Shown here: positions 26,645 to 36,047 of the stretch, piece by piece
Layout of the letters: every line of letters starts with the position of its first letter
Position numbering within the stretch: position 1 is the stretch's first letter
NCBI RefSeq assembly: GCF_900067135.1
Contig: NZ_FJUR01000001.1
Span: forward strand, 2,979,501 to 3,043,500
Source: Rhizobium sp. 9140
GTDB taxonomy: Bacteria > Pseudomonadota > Alphaproteobacteria > Rhizobiales > Rhizobiaceae
DNA: 64,000 bases
Direction: 5' to 3'
The notes under the pieces: generated by a model
Told to the model about the DNA's origin: nothing
Database searches by the model: none
The model's input: the letters and a program-made list of their open reading frames with translations, nothing else
Translations under genes and position numbers: made by a program

Positions 26645-26905
26645 TCAGCCCTTCTCGGCGAGCTGGGCTTCCAGAAGGGCGACACGCGCCAGAAGGGCGT
26701 CGTTTTCCTCGCGCGCCCGCAGTGCCATCTCGCGCACCACCTCGAATTCCTCGCGCTTCACCACGTCCATCGTGTTGAGGATGCGCTCGCCCTGCGTGCG
26801 GAACATGGTTTCCGCTTCGCGCCGCACACCTTGCGCCGCACCGGCCGCGTCCGTCATCAGCTTGGCAAGATCGTCGAGAATGCGGTTTGCGCCTGTCGTC
26901 GTCAT
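26645..26905 (-). CDS. ubiK: UbiK/BMFP family ubiquinone biosynthesis accessory factor
   Basis: 86-residue membrane-fusogenic/BMFP family protein that helps ubiquinone biosynthesis. The start is ATG 26905 with GGAGG 7 bases upstream; the longer open frame above it is not coding. It has an amphipathic N-terminal half (ANRILDDLAKLMTDAAGAAQ) and a C-terminal coiled coil (REENDALLARVALLEAQLAE), the standard layout. It diverges from lgt. Confidence 0.88.
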   Translation of the reverse strand: MTTTGANRILDDLAKLMTDAAGAAQGVRREAETMFRTQGERILNTMDVVKREEFEVVREMALRAREENDALLARVALLEAQLAEKG

Positions 26906-27175
26906 GATGTCCCTCCGGGATAGCGGTTGGAGCGCCGCACGGCGCCTGTGATATGGAGGTAGGAGAGGCAGGGCCGGCTTGCAAGGAAAAACCAGTGAAT
27001 CATGGGGCTTGCACCCCTCGCCTCGCTTGACCCCATGCATGCCGCCCGCCATGGTCCCGAGCAGGCGGGCGTGGCGAAAGACCGGTCCGCAGAGAAACCA
27101 CCCGCCGCAGGTCCTGATCCGTTGCCGGGTCTGCCAAAGGATCGGCCGGGTGAAACCGAGGCTGAAGCACGTCCT

Positions 27176-28027
27176 TTGGAACCCATCGCAAGCCTTCTCT
27201 CGATCCTGCCCTTCCCGGAGATCGATCCCGTCCTGATCGCCATCGGCCCGCTGCAGATCCACTGGTATGGCCTTGCCTACGTCGCTGGCATCCTGCTCGG
27301 CTGGTTCTACGCCCGGCGGATCGTGCGCAACGAGACGCTGTGGGGCGGCAAGGCACCGATCACCGAGGTCGATCTCGACGATTTCCTCCTCTGGGTGGCG
27401 GTCGGCATCGTCGGTGGCGGACGCATCGGCTACATCCTGTTCTACGACCTGCCCTCCGTCATCGCCAATCCGCTGCGGGCGTTCGAGATCTGGAACGGCG
27501 GCATGTCCTTCCATGGCGGCCTTATCGGCACGATCCTCGCCATGCTGCTCTTCGCCCGCAAGCGATCCATTCCGATCTGGAGCCTGTTCGACGTCGTGGC
27601 CGCCGTGGTACCCATCGGCCTGCTGTTCGGCCGCCTTGCCAACTTCATCAATGGCGAGCTGTGGGGCCGCCTCTCCTCCATGCCCTGGGCGATCGTATTC
27701 CCGACCGGCGGGCCGTTCGCCCGCCATCCGAGCCAGCTCTACGAGGCAGGCCTCGAAGGCATCCTTCTGCTCCTCGTGCTCGCCTTCCTCATCTACAAGC
27801 GCCATGCCCTGCGCAAGCCCGGCCTCGTCGCCGGCGTCTTCATCACCGGCTACGGCCTTGCCCGCATCTTCGTCGAGTTCTTCCGCGAGCCCGACGCGCA
27901 GATCGGCTATCTCGCCGGGGGCTGGCTGACGATGGGCATGCTGCTGTCGCTGCCGATGGTCGGTCTCGGCCTCTGGGCGATCCTGCGCGCCCGCCGGTCG
28001 GCATCCCTTTCGAGGGGACGCCGATGA
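27176..28027 (+). CDS. lgt: Prolipoprotein diacylglyceryl transferase
   Basis: Inner-membrane enzyme transferring diacylglycerol from phosphatidylglycerol to the lipobox cysteine of prolipoproteins. It has seven predicted helices. Motifs: [20 protein letters not shown], the catalytic region SFHGGLIGT, and [16 protein letters not shown] chose TTG 27176 because the residues after it ([20 protein letters not shown]) match family N-termini and no in-frame ATG lies nearby; the frame itself runs back to 27002. This gives 283 aa, the usual length. The stop overlaps the next start (ATGA), so it is coupled to the methyltransferase gene. Confidence 0.93.
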   Translation: MEPIASLLSILPFPEIDPVLIAIGPLQIHWYGLAYVAGILLGWFYARRIVRNETLWGGKAPITEVDLDDFLLWVAVGIVGGGRIGYILFYDLPSVIANPLRAFEIWNGGMSFHGGLIGTILAMLLFARKRSIPIWSLFDVVAAVVPIGLLFGRLANFINGELWGRLSSMPWAIVFPTGGPFARHPSQLYEAGLEGILLLLVLAFLIYKRHALRKPGLVAGVFITGYGLARIFVEFFREPDAQIGYLAGGWLTMGMLLSLPMVGLGLWAILRARRSASLSRGRR

Positions 28028-29115
28028 CCACGCCGCTTGCAGACAAGATCAAGGCGATCATCCTGGCAACGGGACCGATCAGCGTCACCGACTACTTCGC
28101 CCTCTGCCTCGCAGATCCCGAGCACGGTTACTACCGCACCCGCGAACCCTTCGGACAGAGCGGCGATTTCATCACGGCACCCGAAATCAGCCAGTTGTTC
28201 GGCGAACTCATCGGCATGTTCCTGTTCGAGGCCTGGCGCCGGCACGGACAGCCGGAAGCGGTGGCCATCGCCGAGATCGGCCCCGGCCGCGGCACGATGA
28301 TGGCGGATATCCTGCGCGTCCTCTCGCGCCTGTCGCCCGAGCTCTACGAAAAGGCCAGCGTGCATCTGGTCGAAACCAGCGAGCGCCTGCAGAAAGTCCA
28401 AAGCCAGACCCTCGTCGCCCACAAGTTCAAGATCGCCTGGCACGAGAGCTTCGAGGAGATCCCGGACGGCTTCCTGTTGCTCGTCGCAAACGAACTCTTC
28501 GACGCCATCCCCATCCGCCAGTTCGTGAAGACCGAGCAGGGTTTTCGCGAGCGCATGGTCGGCCTCGACGCTGAGGACAATCTCTGCTTCACGGCAGGCG
28601 TCGCCACCATCGATCCTGACCTTCTGCCGCCGGGAGACAACCTGCCCCTCGGCACCATCTTCGAGGTCGCCCCGGCCCGTGACGCCGTCATGGCCGCGAT
28701 TTCCGCACGGCTGAAGCGCACAGACGGCTCGGCCCTCATCATCGACTATGGCCATATGGCAACGAATTACGGCGATACGCTGCAAGCGGTTCGCGCCCAC
28801 CAGTTCGACCCCCCGCTCGCCCATCCGGGTGAAGCCGACATCACCAGCCATGTCGATTTCGAACAGCTGGCTCGCCGCGCCGTTGCGGAAGGCCTCCGCA
28901 TCAATGGCCTGACCTATCAGGGCGATTTCCTGCTTGCTCTGGGCATCCGCGAACGTGCCGAGGCGCTCGCGCGCGGCAAGGACATCCTCGTGCAGGAAGG
29001 CGTGCGCCAGGATGCGGAACGGCTTTCCGGCTCGGGCGAAGGCAAGATGGGCGAACTGTTCAAAGTCCTCGCCGTCAGCCACCCGGCCATTGCCCTGGTA
29101 CCGTTTCAGGCCTGA
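28024..29115 (+). CDS. SAM-dependent methyltransferase, MidA/NDUFAF7 family
   Basis: 363-residue class I methyltransferase. In mitochondria the homologue NDUFAF7 dimethylates an arginine of a complex I subunit, so a role in NADH dehydrogenase assembly is likely. The N-terminus [19 protein letters not shown] and [19 protein letters not shown] are family signatures. SAM motif I is [33 protein letters not shown] and [16 protein letters not shown] follow. It overlaps lgt by four bases. Confidence 0.9.
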   Translation: MTTPLADKIKAIILATGPISVTDYFALCLADPEHGYYRTREPFGQSGDFITAPEISQLFGELIGMFLFEAWRRHGQPEAVAIAEIGPGRGTMMADILRVLSRLSPELYEKASVHLVETSERLQKVQSQTLVAHKFKIAWHESFEEIPDGFLLLVANELFDAIPIRQFVKTEQGFRERMVGLDAEDNLCFTAGVATIDPDLLPPGDNLPLGTIFEVAPARDAVMAAISARLKRTDGSALIIDYGHMATNYGDTLQAVRAHQFDPPLAHPGEADITSHVDFEQLARRAVAEGLRINGLTYQGDFLLALGIRERAEALARGKDILVQEGVRQDAERLSGSGEGKMGELFKVLAVSHPAIALVPFQA

Positions 29116-29310
29116 GCGGATCGCAACCGACACCTGGTCTCGACCTCATCGAGAGCGGATGACGGTCCGTCGCCGCCGACACTGTCTGCCGCCTGCGCGA
29201 TTGACAGGGCGGGCGGCAAAGGGTCAACATCCCGCACACATCAGAGGCGAGCCATTCCCGGCATCTCCCGCTTTCCGAAGAACGCTGACATCAAAAGGGG
29301 CGAAAGACCA

Positions 29311-30096
29311 ATGCAGAACGACGCCTTGACCTCCCCGCTCCAGAGCCCGCTGCTGACCTCTGCATCCGTTGCCCACGGCTTCTTCACCCGCAAGGGCGGC
29401 GTTTCGGAAGGTCTCTACGAAGGCCTGAACGTCGGCCTTGGTTCGAGGGACGACCGTGCCCATATCGAGGAAAATCGCGCCCGCGTCGCCGCATGGTTCT
29501 GCCAGCCCGTCGAAAGACTTGCCACTGTCCATCAGATCCACTCGCCGGATGTCGTGACCATAGGCGATGATTACGATGGCACGCGGTCGGAAGCCGATGC
29601 GCTGGTTACGGCGACGCCCGGTATCGTGCTCGGTGTCCTCTCGGCCGATTGCGGCCCGATCCTCTTTGCCGATCCACAAGCTGGCGTCGTCGGCGCGGCA
29701 CATGCCGGCTGGAAGGGTGCACTGACGGGCGTCCTCGAAAACACGATTTCGGCCATGGTCGCCCTCGGCGCCACACGCGAAACCATCATCGCCTGCCTCG
29801 GCCCCTCCATCGGCCCCGACAATTACGAGGTCGGCCCGGAATTCGTCGAACGCTTTCTCGCACACGATGCCGGATACGCTCCTTTCTTTACGCCTTCGAC
29901 GCGCGCGGATCACGCGATGTTCGACCTCCCCGGCCTTACCGCCGCCCGCCTTCTGGCAGCCGGCGTCAAGGCCGAGAAGCTCGACCTCTGCACCTATGAG
30001 GACGAGGCACGTTTCTTTTCGTACCGCCGGACGACTCATCGCGGCGAGCCGGATTACGGCCGGCAGATTTCCGCCATCAGCATCAGGGAGGCATGA
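29311..30096 (+). CDS. pgeF: Laccase-domain peptidoglycan editing factor PgeF (YfiH)
   Basis: Cytoplasmic multicopper-oxidase-like protein of 261 residues. In E. coli PgeF corrects misincorporated residues in peptidoglycan precursors; older annotations call it polyphenol oxidase. The metal-binding H77 (VHQIHSPDV), C114 (SADCGPI) and H131 (AAHAGWKG) are present. The C-terminus FSYRRTTHRGEPDYGRQIS is typical. It is separated by one base from the M24 gene and follows midA after 195 bases. Confidence 0.93.
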   Translation: MQNDALTSPLQSPLLTSASVAHGFFTRKGGVSEGLYEGLNVGLGSRDDRAHIEENRARVAAWFCQPVERLATVHQIHSPDVVTIGDDYDGTRSEADALVTATPGIVLGVLSADCGPILFADPQAGVVGAAHAGWKGALTGVLENTISAMVALGATRETIIACLGPSIGPDNYEVGPEFVERFLAHDAGYAPFFTPSTRADHAMFDLPGLTAARLLAAGVKAEKLDLCTYEDEARFFSYRRTTHRGEPDYGRQISAISIREA

Positions 30097-30097
30097 C

Positions 30098-31249
30098 ATG
30101 GCCCTTCACTTCACCCAGGACGAGTACGCCGCACGCCTTGCCAGCCTCACGGCGAAGATGCGCGAGGACAAGCTCGACGCGCTGCTGCTCTTTGCGCAGG
30201 AGAGCATGTACTGGCTGACCGGCTACGACACCTTCGGCTACTGCTTCTTCCAGACGCTGGTGGTGAAGTCCGACGGCTCGATGGTGCTGCTCACGCGGTC
30301 GGCCGACCTGCGCCAGGCGCGCCACACCTCCAATATCGAGCGCATCCAGGTCTGGGTCGACAGGGTCAATGCCGACCCGACGATGGACCTGAAAAACCTG
30401 CTGAGCGAACTCGACCTCCTCGGCGCCCGCATCGGCATCGAGTACGACACGCACGGCATGACCGGCCGCATCGCCCGGCTGCTCGACAACCAGATGGCGA
30501 GCTTCGGCCAGATCATCGACGCATCCATGCTGGTCGGCCGGCTGCGGCTCATCAAGAGCCCGGCCGAAATCGCTCATGTCGAGAAGGCCGCAAGCCTTGC
30601 CGACGACGCGCTGGATGCCGCCCTGCCGTTAATCGGCCCCGGCGGCGACGAGGCGGCGATCCTCGCGGCCATGCAGGGTGCTGTCTTTGCAGGCGGCGGC
30701 GATTATCCGGCCAACGAGTTCATTATCGGCTCCGGCGCGGACGCCCTCCTCTGCCGCTACAAGGCCGGCCGCCGCAAGCTCGACGCGCAGGACCAGCTGA
30801 CGCTCGAATGGGCGGGCGTCAGCGCCCATTATCACGCGGCTATGATGCGCACGATCGTGGTTGGTGAGGTGACCAACCGTCATCGCGAGCTTTACAGCGC
30901 TTGCCGCGAAACCATTCAGGCGATCGAGATGGTCCTGCGGCCGGGCAATACCTTCGGCACCGTCTTCGATGTCCATGCGAAGATCATGGACGAGCGCGGC
31001 CTCGCCAAGCACCGGCTGAACGCCTGCGGCTACTCGCTTGGCGCCCGTTTCTCCCCCTCATGGATGGAGCAGCAGATGTTCCATGCCGGCAATCCGCAGG
31101 AGATACTGCCCAATATGTCGCTCTTCGTTCACATGATCATCATGGACAGCGACAGCGGCACGGCCATGACGCTCGGGCAGACCTACCTGACGACCGACGG
31201 CGCGCCACGGGCAATGTCGCGCTACGGTCTCGACGTCATCGACCTCTGA
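30098..31249 (+). CDS. M24-fold hydrolase lacking metal ligands (creatinase/ectoine-hydrolase-like)
   Basis: 383-residue pita-bread-fold protein: creatinase N-terminal domain (AARLASLTAKMREDKLDALL) plus M24 domain. The five metal ligands of aminopeptidase P are not where they should be. LEWAGVSAHYHAAMMRT replaces the D...D segment, GYSLGARFSPSW replaces GHGIG, and LFVHMIIMD replaces the IEPG glutamate. This is the pattern of the metal-independent creatinase and DoeA ectoine-hydrolase branch. The usual label Xaa-Pro peptidase is therefore doubtful. It is cotranscribed with pgeF (one-base gap). Confidence 0.85.
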   Translation: MALHFTQDEYAARLASLTAKMREDKLDALLLFAQESMYWLTGYDTFGYCFFQTLVVKSDGSMVLLTRSADLRQARHTSNIERIQVWVDRVNADPTMDLKNLLSELDLLGARIGIEYDTHGMTGRIARLLDNQMASFGQIIDASMLVGRLRLIKSPAEIAHVEKAASLADDALDAALPLIGPGGDEAAILAAMQGAVFAGGGDYPANEFIIGSGADALLCRYKAGRRKLDAQDQLTLEWAGVSAHYHAAMMRTIVVGEVTNRHRELYSACRETIQAIEMVLRPGNTFGTVFDVHAKIMDERGLAKHRLNACGYSLGARFSPSWMEQQMFHAGNPQEILPNMSLFVHMIIMDSDSGTAMTLGQTYLTTDGAPRAMSRYGLDVIDL

Positions 31250-31508
31250 GGTCTTGCCGGGCGATAGAGCGGGATCGAACCCGCGCCAGCCCCAAAAAGG
31301 GGAAGCCAGATCAATACGCCTTCTTAGGATTATTGCCGTAGACTGGTTGTCTGATGTCAGGACCGGCGGGATAGGCCCGTCGGATGGCGTCGTATTGTGC
31401 CAGCGTATCGGCGTGTAATACTCCAGCGGGTTCGATCGGCCTCACGAGGCGTGACCGGTGCTGGAGACGGGCGACATACGCTGCATCTGTCCAGGACGGA
31501 GGTCGACC

Positions 31509-32507
31509 GTGCGCACCCTTTTCGCAACGACGACGAACATCGCGCGCATTCGTGCGGCGACGCCGCTCTTGGCCATGTCCCTTCTTCTCGCCCTGTCGTC
31601 CTGCAACAGCATCGACGCGTTGACGCCGCCGGAGAACGTCGGCGATGGGAGCTACCAGTCCTCCCCGGTCAATCAGGCCGACCTCGACACCATGCAATCG
31701 CAACAACCGGTCGTGAACAGCGCACCTGCTGGCGCGGTGGCAGTTCATGAGATGCGGGTGCAGCGATTGGCCAGCCTCTCCGATCCGAATTATACCGATC
31801 CGTCCGCGCCGCGGGCCGACCAGCCCGACATCACCGGCACCGCCTTTGCGCGCGGCGACGAAAGCTACCGCAACCCCGCCGGCTCCTTCGAGGCGCAGGC
31901 CCAGGCGCTCGCCAGCAACCCGCCCCCGCAGATCTCATCGTCCGAAAGCGCGGTCGGCTTTCCTGCAAACGGCAATCAGGTCAGCGAGACCGAGGCGGCC
32001 GCACGCACCCACACGGCAGAGGCGCCGCAATCCGAACCGGCGAGGGAGCCGGCAGAGGCAGCGCAAACCGATGTGCCCGCAGAAGCCAACAGCGCACCGG
32101 AAGAGCAAGCTGCCATCGCGCCTGCCGCCAAGGCCGGCCCTGCCGGCAGCATCCGCTTCCTCCCCATCATGGGCGCACCCGTCGAGGCCATCCGCCCCCT
32201 CTCCGAACAGTTGGGCGCGGACGCACGCTCGCATGGCCTCACCATCAAGACGGCAGCGGATGGCGGAAGCCAGCATATCCTGAAGGGCTATTTCTCAGCG
32301 TTCAAGGACGGCCGCAAGACCACCATCGTCTATGTCTGGGACGTGCTCGACCAAGCCGGTAACCGTCTGCATCGCATCCAGGGGCAAGACAGCGTCGATA
32401 CCAAAGGCGCCGATCTCTGGTCGGGCGTTCCGCCGCAGACCATGCGCGACATCGCCACCAAGAGCGTCGGGCAATACCTGACCTGGCGGGATGCCACGGC
32501 CGGTTGA
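31509..32507 (+). CDS. Lipoprotein with proline/alanine/glutamate-rich linker
   Basis: 332-residue lipoprotein. GTG 31509 is preceded by GGAGG (31497-31501) 7 bases upstream, which decides the start over an in-frame ATG at 31458. The signal ends [15 protein letters not shown], with lipobox LSSC, so it should be processed by Lgt, encoded 3.5 kb upstream. A long low-complexity region rich in Ala, Glu, Pro and Ser (about residues 70-215) follows. A C-terminal globular part contains [20 protein letters not shown] and [20 protein letters not shown]. Function unknown; perhaps an outer-membrane scaffold. Confidence 0.82.
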   Translation: MRTLFATTTNIARIRAATPLLAMSLLLALSSCNSIDALTPPENVGDGSYQSSPVNQADLDTMQSQQPVVNSAPAGAVAVHEMRVQRLASLSDPNYTDPSAPRADQPDITGTAFARGDESYRNPAGSFEAQAQALASNPPPQISSSESAVGFPANGNQVSETEAAARTHTAEAPQSEPAREPAEAAQTDVPAEANSAPEEQAAIAPAAKAGPAGSIRFLPIMGAPVEAIRPLSEQLGADARSHGLTIKTAADGGSQHILKGYFSAFKDGRKTTIVYVWDVLDQAGNRLHRIQGQDSVDTKGADLWSGVPPQTMRDIATKSVGQYLTWRDATAG

Positions 32508-32772
32508 AAATGAGCATGACCGTGTTTTCACGACCTCTAAAGCGCCCTTCTCGGCAGCGCCTTCGAAATCTTTTTCGGATAAACCCTCTCCATGCCGGCG
32601 TTCCTCTTGCATTCGGGGACAAGGCCGCTATGAAGCGCCCATCGGCATTGACGGGGGCACGCTCCCTGAGACCGACGCGCATTGGGATGCGGGTTTACGG
32701 AATCTTGCGGATTACGGCAAACGGACCGTCCGGTTCGGGCCTATCCCGGACAGCACGACAGGCGGACCATCG

Positions 32773-33705
32773 ATGAAGGTTTTCGCGGGCAACTCGAACC
32801 GGCTCCTCGCCGAAGCGATCTGCAACTATCTCAATCTTCCGCTCGGGCGGGCGACGGTCCGGCGTTTCGCCGATCAGGAAATCTTCGTCGAGATTCAGGA
32901 GAACGTGCGCGGCGAGGATGTCTTCCTCGTCCAGTCCACATCCTTCCCGACGAACGATCACCTGATGGAACTGCTGATCATGATCGACGCCATGCGCCGC
33001 TCGTCGGCACGGCGCATCACGGCGGTCCTCCCGTATTTTGGCTATGCCCGGCAGGACCGCAAACCGGGTCCGCGCACACCGATCTCCGCCAAGCTCGTCG
33101 CCAACCTGATTACCGAGGCCGGCGCCGACCGCGTTCTGACGCTTGACCTGCATGCAGGCCAGATTCAGGGCTTCTTCGACATCCCGACGGACAACCTCTA
33201 TTCGGTGCCGATCCTGACGCGCGACATCAAGGAACACTACGACCTCAGCAACGTCATGGTCGTTTCGCCCGACGTGGGCGGCGTGGTGCGCGCCCGGTCG
33301 CTCGCCAAGCGACTGGACTGTCAGCTGGCCATCGTCGACAAGCGCCGCGAGCGCGCCGGTGAGTCCGAAGTCATGAACGTCATCGGCGACGTCACCGGCA
33401 AGGATTGCCTGCTGATCGACGACATCGTCGACAGCGGCGGCACGCTCTGCAACGCGGCGGAAGCCCTGCTCAAGAACGGCGCGACCAGCGTCACCGCCTA
33501 CATCACCCACGGCGTCCTCTCCGGCGGCGCGGTCGCCCGCGTCACCTCGTCCAAGCTGAAGGAGCTGGTCATCACCGACAGCATCCAGCCGACGACGGCC
33601 GTGCAGTCCGCGCACAATATTCGCGTGATCTCGACGGCAAACCTGATCGGCGAAGCCATCAACCGCACCAGCCAGGAAGAATCCGTTTCCAGCCTGTTCG
33701 ACTGA
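32773..33705 (+). CDS. prs: Ribose-phosphate pyrophosphokinase
   Basis: PRPP synthase: ribose-5-phosphate plus ATP gives PRPP, feeding purine, pyrimidine, histidine and tryptophan synthesis. 310 residues from ATG 32773; the open frame upstream is non-coding. Motifs are [20 protein letters not shown] at the start, [20 protein letters not shown] (flexible loop), [14 protein letters not shown], and the PRPP-binding [17 protein letters not shown]. About 265 bases separate it from the lipoprotein gene, with no clear terminator. Confidence 0.97.
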   Translation: MKVFAGNSNRLLAEAICNYLNLPLGRATVRRFADQEIFVEIQENVRGEDVFLVQSTSFPTNDHLMELLIMIDAMRRSSARRITAVLPYFGYARQDRKPGPRTPISAKLVANLITEAGADRVLTLDLHAGQIQGFFDIPTDNLYSVPILTRDIKEHYDLSNVMVVSPDVGGVVRARSLAKRLDCQLAIVDKRRERAGESEVMNVIGDVTGKDCLLIDDIVDSGGTLCNAAEALLKNGATSVTAYITHGVLSGGAVARVTSSKLKELVITDSIQPTTAVQSAHNIRVISTANLIGEAINRTSQEESVSSLFD

Positions 33706-33735
33706 TCGGGAGCAGCCCGGCGACGGGCGTGTGTC

Positions 33736-34101
33736 TCAACTGTTGATAACGATCATGCCGCCGACGAGCAGCGCGGCACCGATGGCGGTGCGCAGCGTCA
33801 GCGTTTCCCCAAGGAAGACGCTGGCGAGCACCGGCACGAAGCAGAACGTCAGCGCCATGAACGAATAGGCCATCGTCAGGGGAACGCTTTTCAGCACGAA
33901 GATCCAGACGAGCGTCCCGATGCCGTACACGGTCAGCGCCGCGATCATCAGCGGATTGAGCAGAAGCGCGACGATGCCCGCCACGTTGAACTCGCCCGTC
34001 GTGCGGCTCGACAGCTTGAAAAGCACCTGCCCCATCGCAATCATCATGGGCGTGCCTGTCAGGCCCAGCCAGAGCGCGGGGCTGTAGTTTCCCCCGATCA
34101 C
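33736..34101 (-). CDS. SMR/EamA-like small membrane transporter (ArnE/F-like)
   Basis: 121-residue protein with four transmembrane helices: YSPALWLGLTGTPMMIAMGQ, VALLLNPLMIAALTVYGIGT, LTMAYSFMALTFCFVPVLAS and RTAIGAALLVGGMIVI. The start GTG 34101 overlaps the methyltransferase stop (GTGA). Such small proteins next to polyprenyl-phosphate glycosyltransferases flip lipid-linked sugars (ArnE/ArnF and similar). This position, downstream of a GT2 gene, supports that role by inference. Confidence 0.78.
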   Translation of the reverse strand: MIGGNYSPALWLGLTGTPMMIAMGQVLFKLSSRTTGEFNVAGIVALLLNPLMIAALTVYGIGTLVWIFVLKSVPLTMAYSFMALTFCFVPVLASVFLGETLTLRTAIGAALLVGGMIVINS

Positions 34102-34829
34102 GCCGCCGCCTCGATGCCGCAGCCGTCCCCCAGCCGTTCCACCGTCTCGCAATAGAAGATATCGCGGCCGATATCCTCGCAAACGTGGATCGCGGGAACC
34201 GGGTGGACGGCGCGCAGGAAGGAGTGCGTATAGGGGAAGAAGTTGAAATGCGGGTTGAAGCTGTAGCGATACTCCCGCTCGCGCGGCACGACGATGATCA
34301 GCCGGCGGCGCGCGATCCGGCGCAACTCGGCAATAGCCTTTTGATAGTCGAGCACATGCTCGATCACATGGGTGCAGACGACCGTATCGAATTCGCCATC
34401 CGCGAACGGCAGATCCTCGATCCGCGCGGCGACATATTCGACGCCGGGAAGACTTGCGGCATCCTCGACCACGAAATCGACGCCGGTCACGCGGCTGAGG
34501 CCGGGCTGTGCCGCCTGGATATGCCTGAGCAGCGCCCCCGTCCCGCAGCCGACGTCGCAGACGCTCTCGCCTTCTATCGCGCCTGCAATGCGGCGAATGC
34601 AGGCGGACGAGTTGTCGGTCCCCTCATGCACGCGGGGATGCTTGCGGTAGAGGTCCTCATACTCCGCCTCCGACAGAAACGGCGCGCGGGCGCGAAACCG
34701 GGCGAGGTGGACGATGTGCTCACCCCAGACCAGCTTGGCGGCCGCCCGGAACAGGCTGGAATCCCGCAGCACCGGCGGCAGCAGGTCCTCCAGCACGAAG
34801 CGGATACGGTTGGTGGTCTCGCGGTTCAT
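34098..34829 (-). CDS. Class I SAM-dependent methyltransferase
   Basis: 243 residues from ATG 34829, with GGAG 8 bases upstream. Motif I is SVCDVGCGTGALLRHIQAA, the acidic strand 2 follows at RVTGVDFV, and motif II-like FDTVVCTHVIEHVLDYQKAI. The N-terminal helical part (LLPPVLRDSSLFRAAAKLVW) is typical of methyltransferases acting on glycans or lipid-linked sugars. It is between the GT2 and the small flippase-like gene in one operon. The target is inferred to be a glycan. Confidence 0.85.
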   Translation of the reverse strand: MNRETTNRIRFVLEDLLPPVLRDSSLFRAAAKLVWGEHIVHLARFRARAPFLSEAEYEDLYRKHPRVHEGTDNSSACIRRIAGAIEGESVCDVGCGTGALLRHIQAAQPGLSRVTGVDFVVEDAASLPGVEYVAARIEDLPFADGEFDTVVCTHVIEHVLDYQKAIAELRRIARRRLIIVVPREREYRYSFNPHFNFFPYTHSFLRAVHPVPAIHVCEDIGRDIFYCETVERLGDGCGIEAAA

Positions 34830-34845
34830 CGCTCGGTCTCCGGAA

Positions 34846-35871
34846 TCACGCAGCCGCGCTCTGCACATCGCTTGTCTCGCCCGGCATGGGCTCGGCCGAG
34901 ACCGGCATGGACACGGCCACGGAAAGGAAGGGGCTCGACGGCAGAGCCATGTAGTGCAGCCGCAGCTGCTCGGCGCGGGCGCGGGCAAGCGAGTCGAGGA
35001 TCAGCCCGGCGGTGAACATCATGAAGGAGATCATCATCAGCGCCACCGACAGAACCCAGGTCGGCATGCGCCGGACGAGACCGGTCTCGAAATATTCGAC
35101 CAGAACCGGTGCCATGAAGATCAGGCTCGACACCATGAAGGCGGTGCTGATGGCACCGAAGAAGGTGAAGGGCCGCGTCTCCTTCATCAGCATCGCGAAC
35201 ATCCAGAGGATTCTGCCCCCGTCCCGGAAGGTGGAAAGCTTGGAATGCGATCCCTCGGGTCTCCGGCCATAATCCAGCGGCATCTCGCAGACCGGCAGTT
35301 TCAGCCGCGAGGCATGCACCGACATCTCGGTCTCGATCTCGAACCCGCCGGAAACGGCCGGGAAACTTTTGGCAAAGCGCCGCGAGAACACGCGGTATCC
35401 TGAAAAAATGTCGGAGAAATCGTTGCCGAACAGTGTGCGGTAAAGCCGGTTGAACAGCCGGTTGCCGAAGGCGTGCCCCTGCCGGCCTGCATCCGCCGTC
35501 ACGCCCCGTCGCGTCCCCACCACCATGTCCGCGCGCTCGGAGATCAGCGTGGCGATGAGCGTGGGCGCGTCCGCCGCCGAATAGGTGCCATCCCCGTCCG
35601 CCATCACATAGATATCGGCATCGACGTCCGAGAACATGCGCCGGACGACATGGCCCTTGCCCTGCCGGGTCTCCCGCGTGACGACCGCGCCGGCAAGCGC
35701 TGCCCGCAGGGCCGTCTCGTCGGTCGAGTTGTTGTCGTAGACATGGATGCGCGCGAGAGGCAGCGCCATGCGGAACGCATGGACGACCGACACGATCGTC
35801 GCCGCTTCGTTGTAACAGGGAAGGAGTACGGCGATCCTGAGATCTGTCGGAAGCGTCTGCATCGGGTTCAT
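34846..35871 (-). CDS. GT2 glycosyltransferase, polyprenyl-phosphate type
   Basis: 341-residue GT-A enzyme resembling dolichol/undecaprenyl-phosphate sugar synthases. It has IAVLLPCYNEAATIVSVVHA, the DxD-like motif YVMADGDGTYSA, RQGKGHVVRRMF and a GSHSKLSTFRDGGRIL segment. Two C-terminal helices (TRPFTFFGAISTAFMVSSLI, SVALMMISFMMFTAGLIL) anchor it. Starts at 35871 or 35862 are possible, neither with a clear ribosome-binding site. It is the first gene of the three-gene operon and diverges from the GT-C gene. Confidence 0.85.
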   Translation of the reverse strand: MNPMQTLPTDLRIAVLLPCYNEAATIVSVVHAFRMALPLARIHVYDNNSTDETALRAALAGAVVTRETRQGKGHVVRRMFSDVDADIYVMADGDGTYSAADAPTLIATLISERADMVVGTRRGVTADAGRQGHAFGNRLFNRLYRTLFGNDFSDIFSGYRVFSRRFAKSFPAVSGGFEIETEMSVHASRLKLPVCEMPLDYGRRPEGSHSKLSTFRDGGRILWMFAMLMKETRPFTFFGAISTAFMVSSLIFMAPVLVEYFETGLVRRMPTWVLSVALMMISFMMFTAGLILDSLARARAEQLRLHYMALPSSPFLSVAVSMPVSAEPMPGETSDVQSAAA

Positions 35872-36047
35872 CCGTGGCGGTCGCACGACAATGACCGGGA
35901 ATTCTTAAGGTCTCGTTGAAGATGTTGCACACGCACCGATCTACGGTGCGCCCGCCGCCGCCCTGTTCGACAAAGGTTTTTTCACCTTCCCCTTCTATGG
36001 TTCCCGCCAGCCGGACGCCCCGGACGACGATTGCGAGGCCATCCGCC

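Noticed and set aside
31269..31284. GCGGGATCGAACCCGC, resembling the T-arm of a tRNA on the reverse strand
   Set aside because: The stem-loop lacks a 7-nt T-loop in correct register, and no acceptor, D or anticodon arms surround it. Followed by CCCC-AAAAA-GGGG it is probably just two small hairpins after the M24 gene.
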